DNA from: Rhododendron vialii
Lineage: Eukaryota > Streptophyta > Magnoliopsida > Ericales > Ericaceae
NCBI RefSeq assembly: GCF_030253575.1
Contig: NC_080557.1
Location: 43,476,501 to 43,540,500 of the forward strand
Direction: 5' to 3'
Length of the DNA stretch: 64,000 bases
The notes under the pieces: generated by a model
Seen by the model: the letters and a program-made list of their open reading frames with translations, nothing else
What the model was told of the DNA's origin: nothing
The model's database searches: none
Made by a program: the position numbers and the translations under genes
Shown here: in pieces, positions 22,301 to 33,858 of the stretch
Position numbering within the stretch: the stretch's first letter is position 1
How the letters are laid out: the number at the start of each line of letters is the position of its first letter

Positions 22301-24986
22301 AGGGTATGAATAATTGTTTTTGGATTGACAGAATAAAAAGATCCTTTTACATAGTACTCTGAAACGAACATGAACTTCTAACCTCAAGTTTTGTACCCAG
22401 TCAACTATCTCTCACCTTTACTAACTGCTTTGTCGCATATTTCCGGAGGCCGTCATCGAAGGAGGACAATATCTCGTTTGCCTGCAATGAGAGTTTTTTT
22501 AAACTTCATCAATACAGGTATGGAAAATGATAGGAGTGAAGTAATAGCGTCATTGCTATCAGGTTCCAAACACAAGTAAAAGAATTGGGCCAGCAACTCT
22601 AGTGAAGATAGGAAAGTAGTCGGAAATAGTAAAGATGGGGAATTGGGAAATCCACAACTAAATTTGGAGGAGGCGTATTCCCTCACTCACATGGTGGGTT
22701 CCAACAGTGTGAGAGGTAGAGATCTAGAAGCGAAATTTGGCTTTGGACTTAGTCACAAGAAGATCAATCGCAATCAAATCCATCGCAAAACTTTCTAAAA
22801 GCACTAACCTCGATCAATGTAACACGGATATAGTCTTTCACATGAGCATATCTTTGATGTACATCCTTGATGATAAAATCACTAAGTTCACCGCTAAACT
22901 CCACTCCAGTTGGACCGCCACCAACAATGACACAGTGTAGGAGTCGACTTTTTTCTTCCTCAGTTACTCCTGTCTCAATCCACAACAATTAAAGGAACTT
23001 ATCATGAAAGTCTATATTAACACCTAATGACAGTGAATGATATCTTAATACCATACCAGGAACGTCGGACAGCATCAAGTTTAAGAGTAGTTTCCTCCGG
23101 ATTTCCTGAGCATGATAAACTTCTCGAAGGAAGATTGCATGCTCTAGCACACCCTTAATTCCAAAAGTCAATGGCTGTGATCCAGCAGCAATAACTAGCT
23201 TGTCGTACGAAAGTTTGAAATTCCACGGATCCAAGCTATCAGCTCCTTCAGTGACAGTTTGACAATGCACCTAGTGGAGCAAACTCAATTGCTTCATCAC
23301 TATTTTCATAGGCAGAAACCAATTTAATTAAGTGCAGTGCTAGTCCTCTATTAAATACTACCCAGGAAAGGGACAGTGAAAAGAAAAAAAGAGAGGCTGT
23401 GCACATCATAACGGTCATGGATATGGGTGGTAAATCACTTCCCACCATGACCATATTGTGTGTGACCAAAATCTCAGGTATAACGGTCCATAACCGGCGT
23501 TCTGTAATAGTCATTAGGTAACGGTAACAGATTTCAGCAGATTATACTTGGGCCACAAAGTTAAATCTACAACCTCCAATCTCCAAGGTCTAAAACATAC
23601 AGGGTTGGACTTAGATCCATATTTCATTAAACTTACATTATTTTTTCTATTCATTCTTTGATTGAAGAATTAAGATTATGAACAACGTTTACTTAAGGAT
23701 ACATTTGTTGAACAAAAGTTGGAAAGCCACCCTTCCTTCTTGCATTCTGAAATGTGTAACGTTTGGTTGCTGGAACCACTACTCTATTCACATTGCGTCA
23801 TTCAACTGTGTCATCGCTGCCAGTACCACTACAATAAAGGCAACCTTTTTCGGAACCATGACTCAGGGATCAGCTAAACTTCTAGAAACAAACACCAGAG
23901 TAATCAAATAGCCAAAGATTAAGACTTGCTTTAAGAACAAAAGGAAGATGCCATTCCCATCACAATAAAGGCCACGAAACTCAATCTCTTTCACCCTAGC
24001 TTTCCCTTCCATTCAATTCACAAAAGAAATTAAGGAAAGAAAAACGAAAGGTAAAACCAAGTCCTGTGACTTCTTTAAACTTCATCACCATAAAAGTTAC
24101 ACTCAACACAAAAGTGTGAACTTTTTAGACGTATTTGAGCTCTGTTCTTTTTTATTTTATTTGAAAGAAAGGATTCGGCTTCTCTGCAATTGCAATGCAG
24201 AGAAGTCTCTGCAGTCTCATCTCGTCCATTCATCTCAGTAATTCATGGTTCGGGTTTTTAAAAAATCTTTGCGGGAAGAAACTATTATATTCTTCCTACG
24301 AGGAGTCTTTCAACAAGATGTAACTATTGAAAATATTTTTGGACGGCGGTTACACTGCCCTTCGAAGTACAAACACAGATCACGGAGCAGCTATTTCCGG
24401 AAAGAAATATCCAAGATTTAGAATTTCAATTTCCCACATTATCCTAGCAACCAAACATACTCTCAAAAAAAAAAAAAAAAACCATACTCTCAACCGACAA
24501 AAGGGCACAGACATCGCATCAATGAGGGAAAAACTACCGTACCACATGGTCATCGGTATCAAGCCCGGTACAATTAGCGAGGAAGAAGTATGAGCCCGGT
24601 TCTCTCGAAATAGCCGGTTGAATCCTTCCGATCGGCTCGGCGACGGAACGGAACTCCAGGGTGCCCACGCAGGTCGAAGCCAGGAGGGGGGTGAACACCA
24701 TGTGGTTCCTGGGCGACACGCAGACGACGTCGTACAGGCTGGTGTCGATTCCCTTCATGAGGCGGCACCCGGCCCACCCGGACCCGACCACCACCACCCT
24801 GGGCTTCTCGTCGGGCTTCGTCGGGCCCAGCCCGGCGTACCGACCGGGCTCCGACTGCGTGGTGATGAATCGAGTGACCGAGTGTGTTAGGGATGGAGGA
24901 GGCGAGAGGGCGGCTTGGCGTTGGAGAGATGAGTGTCGGGATACGGCGGAGGTGGAGAGTTGGAGGAAGTTTCTGAACCAAGGCAT
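19313..24986 (-). CDS. NDA2: Internal alternative NAD(P)H-ubiquinone oxidoreductase (type II NADH dehydrogenase, NDA type)
   Basis: Eight exons right to left: 24543-24986, 23057-23270, 22809-22969, 22416-22481, 20909-21072, 20490-20604, 19548-19727, 19313-19465, giving 498 aa (Arabidopsis NDA1/2 are about 510). The enzyme passes electrons from matrix NADH to ubiquinone without pumping protons. Visible features are a Ser/Arg-rich mitochondrial presequence (about 1-45), the FAD-binding GSGWAG at 68-73, and the second dinucleotide motif [16 protein letters not shown] with GGGPTG at 236-241. There are also the [15 protein letters not shown] and [13 protein letters not shown] segments and the C-terminal [10 protein letters not shown]. 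No EF-hand is present, which separates it from the external NDB type. The final SRI is a PTS1-like peroxisomal signal, known in Arabidopsis NDA proteins. The exon 1 donor has two readings; GTACGG was chosen over GTGGTA because it preserves the family length (DDHVVHCQ). Confidence 0.94.
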
Positions 24987-26766
24987 GTCTGTGAAAAAAT
25001 GTATATGTAATTATGTATCTCTCTCTCTCTCTCTCTCTCCCTCGCTCTCTAGGAAGAAGACGGGGGGAAGGGATTTCGCAGATCTCTGACTCGGCGGAAA
25101 ACACAGCAGCAACGATGACGAGAGCGGCGGCTCGAGGGGAAAATTATTCAGTGCTACTGGAGCTCCCCACCACCCATTCGTCTTCTCATTGAAGTTTACA
25201 ACAAGTCTACAACTACAAAAGTTTACACATATATATTCACAAGGCATATGGGGCCCACATCGTCATGGATTCGGGATCCCTGCAATGAGGTTGAGCGCTA
25301 TAGGATTGCAGTGAATAATCATAGCCGTACAAAAGGGTTCTCAACGATCTGGATTAATACAAACTCTTATAAGAAAGAGTTGTGTGAAAAAACCTGTTTA
25401 AAATCCGGATCATAAAAGACTTAAATGGACGGCTGAGCTGCTCACTGTAATCCTGTAGTGCTCAGCCTCCAGAATCCCATTTTTGTGAGTGTGCGCCACT
25501 ATTTGTGGTTTTTAGACTTTTTTGTAAGTTTAAACTAGTACGAGAAGGTTATTTCCCGTCTCTTAGAGAAAATATTCCAATGGTCTTTGCAAAATGACTT
25601 CAGTCATTGTCAATTTTTTGGCGATAAACAAGGTCACATGTAATGTTGCAATGCCATTTTTATTTTATTTTTGCAATGCCATTTGGAATAGTTGTTTGGT
25701 TTGATGATATGACAAGAATGACAGAAAGCCCGATTAAAGTTGAAAGAAAATTTTGCATGAACTAGTTCTAAATGAGTCACTAGCATTTGGAGGTTTTGAA
25801 TCTTAGGGTAAAAAAGTTCTTAAGTTTTAGTTGTTGACCACCGGGCCAATCCGTTGGGCTTATTTGAAAGAAACATTATAGCCATCATGCAATTCAACTT
25901 TGATCTGGTCCAACAATGTTATTGAATTGAGCTCTTCTACTGTACAAGTTTGAATTGCTGGGGATAATCTCTATAATTGTAGCTATCAAAAGTATTTTCA
26001 ATGGTTCAAATTTATCGACAATTTCTTACCGGGAAGATTGTTTAACAAACCTAGACCGTTGATCAGCAAAATCAACGATTGAGATGAAAATACTTTCTGT
26101 CATCTAACTTCAAGCTGCCAAAAACAAAAAAAAGGGTCCTAAACTTTAACACGCTCTTGCCTGCATGTGCTATGTGGTGGTACAACCTCTTTTCACAATT
26201 ATGCATTCAGGCTTCAGCTGGATCTTACAATTATTATATGTCCAAAATCGAATAGTCTAAAAAATGACTGTCTTCGAAATTGTGTTTTAAAATTACGTGC
26301 GTAACATTTATTCTGAATTTCCCACGCACGTGTGGAAAACATTGAGACCCACGTGACGGTGATAAAACCAAAGTCTGTGGTACATGACTACCGAATAATT
26401 ACTCTCATGAATGTGGGGACTGGGATATTTTCTTTTTTCCTTTTTGGGGTTTTTCCTCGTTCACAGAAAAACTTTCCGGATTGAGCAAGTCCTTTTCTCT
26501 CAGTTGTAGTCACATTGATCATCCATACCATAGCCATAAAGGTGTACCAAAACATTCTCAAACTTTTTATCCGAGACGAATATGAATGATACTGTAGTAT
26601 CAAGTAATTTAAAGGCGGATCAAAAAAAAAAAAAAAGTAATTTAAAGAAAAACTTTAAAAAGAACACTTTTAATCAAAACCAAAGCACAAATCCACTCTA
26701 TGCAATCCATTACTACATCATTGCACATGCATAATCCACTGTACATAGGACTAATACAGGACCTAA
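24987..26766. other. Intergenic interval upstream of NDA, downstream of the peptide gene
   Basis: Holds the NDA leader with its CT tract and a probable AT-rich MITE at about 25300-25470. No gene signal was seen in the remainder. Confidence 0.5.
25019..25050. repeat. (CT)n tract in the NDA leader
   Basis: Sixteen near-perfect CT units starting 33 bp upstream of the NDA ATG; GA on the coding strand. Confidence 0.95.
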
Positions 26767-27927
26767 TCAAGGATTATCCCGCCTTCTATTACCGCCGTTG
26801 CTCCCACCGCCCACACCTCCGAACTTGGGATCGTGCCCTGTGTTCGCTGACGTTTCATTACCATCGCCGTAGTCATCAATTGAAAGTTGGAGAGACCTTC
26901 CCTCCGTGTTCCTCACCATGGGTATCTCCCGCCCTGCAACCGTCGGCGGATTTACTTAAGGATCAGTAGGCGGATTTACTCAAGGATATCAGTACCAGTG
27001 AGGGGCCACTAACTTTCCCATAATCACATTTTAGTCTAGTAATATTTTTGAATTTAGCCCTCTAATGTTGTAGGTGTACTTCCTCCTAAACTCTTAGCTG
27101 ATCATAATTTTTGCCTTTTTGGCAAAAATTTTGGGGGTTCAAGTGACCACACTTGGCAGAGGGTGGAGCCAGAAACTCGGAAAACCGTCTCCAATGCAAA
27201 ATCTGTCAGAACTGTCCAATTTCATCTTAAGAGTGTCCTCATTTGTCAAAAATTCTGCCTACGCCCCTGTCTGCAACCCCCCACGTATCATTACCCATAA
27301 GTGTTCTTATTTACTTTTCCTTTAAGAAATATACAACCCAGTAATCAGATTACACCTCTCGTGGTAATAATTATATCTACAGGTTCTCTCATACTATAGT
27401 CTATATAACAGTTGATTCTACAAATGAACTGTGTGGTTTATTTATGAAGGCAATGACTCTAATAAATTTTTTTATCAATCTCTTTCTGTTCATTATTCTT
27501 AAAAACATTTTTCAAAACTCAAATCGGACATGGATTCATGATGTGATGTCATGATGGATTAAAATCTCCACCCACGATTCAGTTTCCAATGCCATTCTAG
27601 AGACATTGGATCTACAGATGCACAAGAGGGGAGGGGGGTAGTTTTCAATTTGCTTACGAGATTCATGTGGCCTCTTAAATCTTTACCCAAAGTTGATGAG
27701 TTTTACAGTCGGTGTAGGGCACGCACTACAATGCCATTGATTCAAAAATGGCCGACGCGAAAATACGAACTTATCGGCTTCGAATCGAAAGAAATCTACT
27801 CGTCGACATTAATCTATAGTACCACCGTTGTCGAGAAGCGTACCTGAGAATGAAATGGTGTTTCGGGCGTAGCAAATCACGGCAAAGCTCAACAGTAAGC
27901 ACAACCATAGCCGAAGTCCTACCCCCA

Positions 27928-27928
<1 letters not shown>
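26767..27928 (-). CDS. PSY3: Small secreted peptide precursor, PSY-like (tyrosine-sulfated peptide family)
   Basis: Two exons, 27844-27928 and 26767-26933, separated by a 910-bp intron (CAG/GTACGC donor, TTGCAG acceptor, phase 1), encode 83 aa. Residues 1-22 form a strong signal peptide (MGVGLRLWLCLLLSFAVICY). The mature part has acidic SIDDYGDGNETSAN followed by TGHDP, then a Gly/Asn/Arg-rich tail. PSY peptides carry DY, where the Tyr is sulfated, followed by AN and HDP. All three occur here in order, but DY and AN are seven residues apart rather than four, and the usual Pro between them is absent. NET is a possible N-glycosylation site. Position supports the call: it lies between NDA and PHF5A, where Arabidopsis carries PSY3. 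A GA tract abuts the ATG. The gene model is firm on signal peptide, phase and splice sites; the family call is an inference. Confidence 0.72.

Positions 27929-27958
<30 letters not shown>
27929..27958. repeat. (CT)n tract abutting the peptide-gene ATG
   Basis: CT repeats (one interruption) run right up to the start codon at 27928; GAGAGA on the coding strand. Confidence 0.95.
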
Positions 27959-28362
27959 GGAGTCTGGATTTGTGAGCTCAAAACGGTGCAAGATGTGAGA
28001 GGGTGAAACCGCACGTGAAGGCCATTTGGTCTAATACAGTAATTAATCTAATTTTACGGTCAGATTGTGCACGAATCTGAATCTAAATTGGCGAGAGGGG
28101 CATTGAATAACTTCTCTTGCTGATATGAAACGTGGCAATACATGATTCGATAGCGGAGGTGGACGCAAACGTGGGAGACAAGTTCGTAAGCAGGAACAGC
28201 TTCCCCAGATAGTGAATCTGAGCCATCCATATTAGGTCAACGGGTTGCTGTGGCTTATATAAGCCTTCCTTCACGAATCTCGGGGTGGGTCTCTGTAGAC
28301 CGTAGTCAACAAAAAAACGCAGTGCCTCTCTGGCTTTTGAGATATGATCCGAATAATTTATT

Positions 28363-28739
28363 GGGAAATTTACATAAATGGTTCTCTTAATTTTATTCGA
28401 ATCTCATTTTTATCTTTTAAGTATCGATTACAACTCTTTTGACATTTAAGCTTGATTTTCGTATCAAATTGGTCCAATTGATAACTTATCTCAGTCAAAC
28501 TAGACAGAAAAAATCAGATTAATGGCAGTTTAGACGTTACAGTTCGTACCAAGTTGGTATAATTGATAACGTCTCCCCTCAATCTGATTTTTTTTTGTCA
28601 AGTTTGACTGACAAACGTTATCAATTGGACCAACTTGGTACAAAAACCAAACTTGAAGGTCAAAAAAGTTACAATTGATACTTTGAGCATGAAAATAAGA
28701 CTCGAGTGAAAATAGGAAGACTATTTCTATAAATTTTCC
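28363..28739. mobile_element. MULE-type foldback MITE, 377 bp
   Basis: Perfect 9-bp target duplications TAATTTATT (28354-28362 and 28740-28748). Long inverted arms start GGGAAATTTACATAAATGG and end with the inverse of GGAAAATTTATAG. Interior arms share ATCAATTGGACCAACTTGGT-like sequence. Confidence 0.88.
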
Positions 28740-28776
28740 TAATTTATTCGGTCTGCTGAGAATAATAGGTCAATTA

Positions 28777-29854
28777 TTTTAAGGCTTATTTACTTTTTTG
28801 TTCCCTACAAATATCTCTCGGTTTCAAATCCGTCCTCCTAAAAATTTAGTTTCAATTTTACCCTTTTAGTTTCTAGCTTATCTCAATGTTACCATTTCGT
28901 TAGACACTTGGATGGGAAAATGCCTAAGTGGCAAACGGTTCGATGATGTAGCACCCTCTTAAATTACTCAAAATGATTTGTGTGGAGATATTGGATCACT
29001 TTTTCAGCAATGTCTGCTAGCTAGATTTGGTATTTAATTTTCATAAGATTTGTTCCTCTCTTTGATTTTCGTTCCATGCTTGTGTCATAATTTGTTTTCT
29101 TTGTGTTGCTTTTATTTAGGCCTCGTTCCAAAACATTTTTTTAAAAAATAAGTACTTATTTCACATTTTCAAAGTCAAAAATAAGGTAAATGAAAAATAA
29201 ATTTTCAATTTTTTTTGTATCGTATTAAAGATCTCAATGAGATCTATCAAACAAGATCCGTAGTGATAAGAAAATTATTTGCGTAAGCACATGATTTTTT
29301 AGCTTGAAATTGCCTTCTTAAAAAATAAGTACTTATTTATCGTTCCGGAACGGGGCCTTAGTTGTACTGGAGTATATATGTTGTGATCAATGTTGTGATT
29401 TCTTTTGCATTCCCATATGCTACTGAACTGGTGCTTCTTATTGAGTTTCTAGATAATAAGTCGTTGCCACAATGCCACTTTAGCAATTTTTTAACGACCT
29501 GAGTTCTTATTCTGCTTTTTATGGTGCTGATTTTCCAAAATTCTCCCAATTATGTTTGTTATAGGTCCAAACTATGTACTGAAGAATGATATCTCAGTTA
29601 AGCTAATTTCTGTCCTGTATGTGTTTGTGCTTTGCGTTGGCTCTACTCTCGATTTTGATGTTAAAAATTTATTTCATGTTGCTGTTTTTTTTTTAAAATG
29701 TTGTTTGCCACTTAAGCATTTTCCATCTCAGTTTCTAATGAAAGGGTAACATTGAAATCAGCTAGAAACTATAAAGGTAAAATTGAAAATAAAATTTTTA
29801 GGACAAAATTGAAACTGAAAGATATTTGTAGGGATAAAAAAAGTAGATAAGCCT
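28777..29854. mobile_element. Non-autonomous element with terminal inverted repeats over 100 bp
   Basis: The left end starts AGGCTTATTTAC and contains TCCCTACAAATATCT; the right end holds AGATATTTGTAGGGA and ends GTAGATAAGCCT. Both arms continue inward through CAATTTTACC and its inverse. No clear target duplication or transposase. Confidence 0.7.
29119..29357. mobile_element. PIF/Harbinger-type MITE, 239 bp
   Basis: TTA target duplications (29116-29118 and 29358-29360). The ends GGCCTCGTTCC and GGAACGGGGCC are inverted, with AAAATAAGTACTTATT inside both ends. It is inserted into the larger element at 28777-29854. Confidence 0.85.
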
Positions 29855-30976
29855 AATTTGAAATGAGTTCGGGTATTGATACATATTCACGGATGTTAAT
29901 AGAATTTCACAGATATCAATACATTTTTTTTTTCAAATACCAATGCACGTTTTACCTATTATCTTTTGGCTTTTGGGTGGACGTTAATAGTTTCCTAATT
30001 TATTTTATGGGAGTGGTTTCTATCCTTTCAAAAGAAAAATTAAAGTGGTTTCTAATTTTCTCGGCTGTTCTGCCGGAAACGTTCCCTGTTCGGTTTGAAT
30101 TTTGAGAATAATAAGTGAAGAAAGATAGATATAAAAAATTTATTGTAAACCGTGCCCAAGAGTTTTGAGACCCAAAAACGAACACGGCCTTCGAATCGTT
30201 CCCTTACCTGACCGATTGAAATTATCATTTCCGTTAATATTTTCGTTCCCTTACTTGACCAATTGTAATTATCAATTCCGCTAATGTTGTATATCTCATC
30301 GAACAGGCTTGATTATGGTTCAAAATGATGTTAGGATGCGATCATAGTACAAAAACAAATCAAATTTGTGTCCAAGTCAAAACACATTGAAACAAGCTTC
30401 CACTCAAACATCATGCTTAGCCTACGTCAGTAGAGGGAACGCAATACCGTCCACTATGGGCGCAGAAGCAACGGTTGCAGGTCCTGACATAAGGGTCCGT
30501 TGAGTTTAAGCAATGAGCCAATGAGCAACATTGTGTGTGTGAGAGAGAGGTTGCAAGAAGTGACATTGCATAACCAAATAGAGAACACTCCGGATCCAAC
30601 GATGCCACGAATACGGGTTGATCACATACCTCTTGAATCCAAGACAACAAAACAAAAACAAATACCAGCAATAGCCACCAATGACGATACAAAAAGCAGC
30701 ACAAAAACAAGATTCACTTTGACAATAAACATGGAGATTGACTACTAATAATGATCGCACAAGCCCAAATGCAAATTCAACAACAAGAAGGTTCCCATTC
30801 AGATAAGTAAGAGTTAACTGCACCATCACCATCCACACAATCATTTTTAAGAGAAAAACACCCGAAACTAATGGACCCACGACGACATTCCACCATTCTG
30901 AAATATGGTATCTCCAAGCATATTACTAATACATAATGGTAACTGAAAAGACTAGGAAGACAATCGTGCAATACTA

Positions 30977-31309
30977 TCACCTCTTCTTAAAACCATACTT
31001 TTTACGCTCATAGAACAGGTCCGTCTTGGCACTCCCCAAATTGACAATTTTTGGACAGCCATCTCTATCTTTCTCCTGCTGTGTGCACTCCTTGCAATAA
31101 TAGGCATCAGAGATTCCCACTCCTCCACAGATGACACATCGACCCTGAAAGGATCCGTAGTTGCATTCATCGCAAACTCGCACAAGTGTGCAAGGGCGCA
31201 CATAGGAGTCACAAATTACGCACTTGCCATCATCTTTCTCACATAGTCGTCCAATGGCGATACCTGGCTGCTTCCTGCACATTATTAAATCAGGATGATG
31301 CTTGGCCAT
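30977..31309 (-). CDS. PHF5A: PHF5A / SF3b 14b-like splicing factor (SF3B7 subunit)
   Basis: A single-exon CDS of 110 aa beginning [19 protein letters not shown] and ending [11 protein letters not shown], the full length of this nearly invariant eukaryotic protein. It contains the Cys pairs (CVIC, CDEC, CVIC, CKEC) that form the zinc knot. Family role: a subunit of the SF3b complex of U2 snRNP, acting in the nucleus in branch-point recognition. The 5' leader appears spliced. A leader exon at about 33862-33925 ends AAG/GTCAGC, and the acceptor TTGCAG at 31351-31352 leaves 40 nt of leader before the ATG. The resulting intron of about 2.5 kb begins with a CT microsatellite and holds duplicated repeat DNA. 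The frame is open for four codons upstream, but only with a TTG, so MAKHH is the start. Confidence 0.97.
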   Translation of the reverse strand: MAKHHPDLIMCRKQPGIAIGRLCEKDDGKCVICDSYVRPCTLVRVCDECNYGSFQGRCVICGGVGISDAYYCKECTQQEKDRDGCPKIVNLGSAKTDLFYERKKYGFKKR

Positions 31310-33375
31310 TCTTCCAGCCAAAAGGTCTTAAGTCCCAAACTTGATGTAACCTGCAACCAATTACATGAGGGTCAGTACCGTGTACGGATAAACTACCAAC
31401 CAACCAGCAATGATTTTCCAGTAAGAAAAGATGACAAATAACTGTGGTCGTTTTACTTAAGTCAATCTGCAGATTTGGTTTGCCTGGACCGTTACTGTCC
31501 CTTAAAGTGACACACATAACAAATCAAGAACTTTTGGCCCAGGGGACTTCAACAGGGTCGATCATTTTCAGCGGCTAAGGGAATGTCAAAAGGAGTTGGT
31601 TAATGGGAGCAGGAGTCAGGAGTTCATAAAGTAGATGTTTAGAAAAAGCAACTCAAACGGGAAAATTAGAACCATAGATAGGATAAGGTGCACGCGCCTA
31701 GCTTGTGCCAACCTACAAGTTGTATGTTAAATACAGGGCTTGTGTTGACGAATGATTAAAAGAAAGAACAAAAGAACAAAGGTTACTTGTACAGTTGCAC
31801 CTGTATCTTCATCACAAAGCCGCAGCCTCACATTCAAATAAATTAGACAGATTGTCTGAAACGATTATTGTGTTTCACAGAAAACATAAAAGAGAAATCT
31901 TCACCAAAATCTTAGTGCCATGCAGAAATAGGCACAATTTTAACTTTGAGAATCCATGCTTAACATGATTGTTGGGCTCCAGACAAGCACAAGTTCAGCA
32001 CCAGCTTCGGAAGCAAAGTACCAGCATGCTCCCAATCGCTGCACCAGTTACACATTTTGACGAATTTTCACATGTTCGGCCGACTTTGTCTTGTTTTGGA
32101 CTTCCTCAAGCTTTGTTTTAAATATTTCCTCGATGGTTTTGGGCTTGGATTGCAGGTGACCCTAATTCGGAACACATTAGTCCAAGGAAACCTCTCTGAG
32201 TGAACTCTTCAGCACCTTGGGTGACCCGTTAGGGATCTTTGGTAAGTTTCATTGTTGGTAGACCTTTTAGGTCAATGTAGAGATCTATGTCGTCTGTTTG
32301 GTTGAAACCTGAAACTAGAACTATGTGCAACTTGTAAGGAGAGTATTTTCTGTAGAGAGGACCCCTTTTCTCAGAGAACTTGCATCAATTAGACAGCTAA
32401 GCCTTTGAAAGAGTTTGCTTTGTCACCATTCTAGCTCTTGGGAGCACTCATCATCTTTGCATTAGTAAAACCCTTGGTTGTAGTGTTGAAACATGATGTA
32501 GTTAAAGGAAGAACCATAAAACTCGTCTTCTCATGTTTATATATGTGATTCGGTATTTCTCTTTTGATTTCAAATATGGTGGAGTTTTCAGGCAGCTCTT
32601 CGCACAACATACCAAAAATACAATTCTTATAGCTATGAAGCACAGGTATGGGTACAAGATACGGCAAAAACCTAAAAAAGTAGGGTACAGGTACGGCTAC
32701 GGTACGAGAAATAAATTTTCTTTTCAAAATAACTATAGCATGCTTTATATGTAACATCTACCAAGTATAGCAAAACGTTAATTTCAAAAACAGAGTGATT
32801 AGAAGAGCAGATTAAGTATTATAGTCAATATAATTGCTGATCTAATCTCACATTTGACAGAAGTCCCGTCACTGGAGGAAAGATTGATCGGAGATTCAAT
32901 CGGCAGAGAAGAGACTGGAAGCAACTTTCGTCTTCCTTCGTAAAGGAAGATGCACGTTCTAAAGTTAAAACCCTAGATCTAAAACATTGTGGTCTTGAGT
33001 TTGTCAATGAGGAATTGCATAACAACTTAACAAGGCCAACAATTTGAGTATTCACCGGGAAACCAAGGTTTTAAAAGCATCAAGAACATGCCTAAACATA
33101 CGCAAATAATTACCCATTCTCATACCCACAATGTACCAGTGTCGCACCCAAAAGGCAAAGAAGTACCCGGTGCGTTTTCGGAGTACCCAGTACGTATTCT
33201 GCCATACCCGTACCGTAAAGATACACAAGACTCACACAGTACCATTTCCGGAGTACCCGTCCTTCATAGAACTAATACCCTTAGTTGTTGTGTTGACATA
33301 TAACCTCATTATAGGCAGAACAATAAATTTCAGCTTCTAAATTTCTAATGTTTGTAATTTGTATTCGTGATTTGG

Positions 33376-33403
<28 letters not shown>
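33376..33403. repeat. (CT)n microsatellite
   Basis: Fourteen CT units inside the PHF5A leader intron. Confidence 0.97.
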
Positions 33404-33408
<5 letters not shown>

Positions 33409-33805
33409 CTAATATTTTTAGATTGTTGTCTTAGTATGCCAGAGTTTTCAGGAGGATCTCCGCACAACAAACCAATACCACGCCTCTATACCATCACCAC
33501 ATTACCTGGTTCAAATTTTAACTCTTACGAAAATCTCTTCTTCACTTCCCATCCCCATTATTCCCAAAAATTCTTCTTCTATGCAAAAACCAAACACCCT
33601 TGAGCCTCGCATATGCCTTTGGTGCGCATAATTATATAGACGAGCAAAATAAGCACATTATCCTTATAACAACATTATCCTCAGCGGTTTCATCACCATA
33701 CTTTGATCTACTCAACAAAAAGTTCGGCTTCACTTAATCAACACTAACAAAAAACAGGAGAATATTAGAAAGGAACAAAACTCTAGAATCCATCACTGTG
33801 CTACG

Positions 33806-33812
<7 letters not shown>

Positions 33813-33856
<44 letters not shown>
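33813..33856. repeat. (AG)n microsatellite at the start of the PHF5A leader intron
   Basis: Twenty-two units; CU on the transcribed strand, beginning 5 nt after the inferred leader 5' splice site at 33861. Confidence 0.96.

Positions 33857-33858
<2 letters not shown>

Larger units (their letters stand above)
27959..30976. other. Intergenic interval with nested MITEs
   Basis: Contains the 377-bp MULE-type MITE (28363-28739), a larger inverted-repeat element (about 28777-29854) with a Harbinger-type MITE inside it, and the likely 3' end of PHF5A (up to 30976). No gene found. Confidence 0.55.

Noticed and set aside
23271-23514. Minus-strand frame extending NDA exon 2 upstream
   Set aside because: It is intron; the acceptor CTAG/GTGCATTGT and family sequence place the exon start at 23270.
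24574-25104. 176-codon frame overlapping NDA exon 1 in another frame
   Set aside because: Shadow of the GC-rich NDA exon; its Arg-rich composition and lack of a motif argue against a real product.
30506-30976. Overlapping minus-strand frames downstream of PHF5A (hydrophobic, Leu/Phe-rich)
   Set aside because: They lie in the probable PHF5A 3' UTR. Composition reflects T-rich DNA and no start context or family match is seen.
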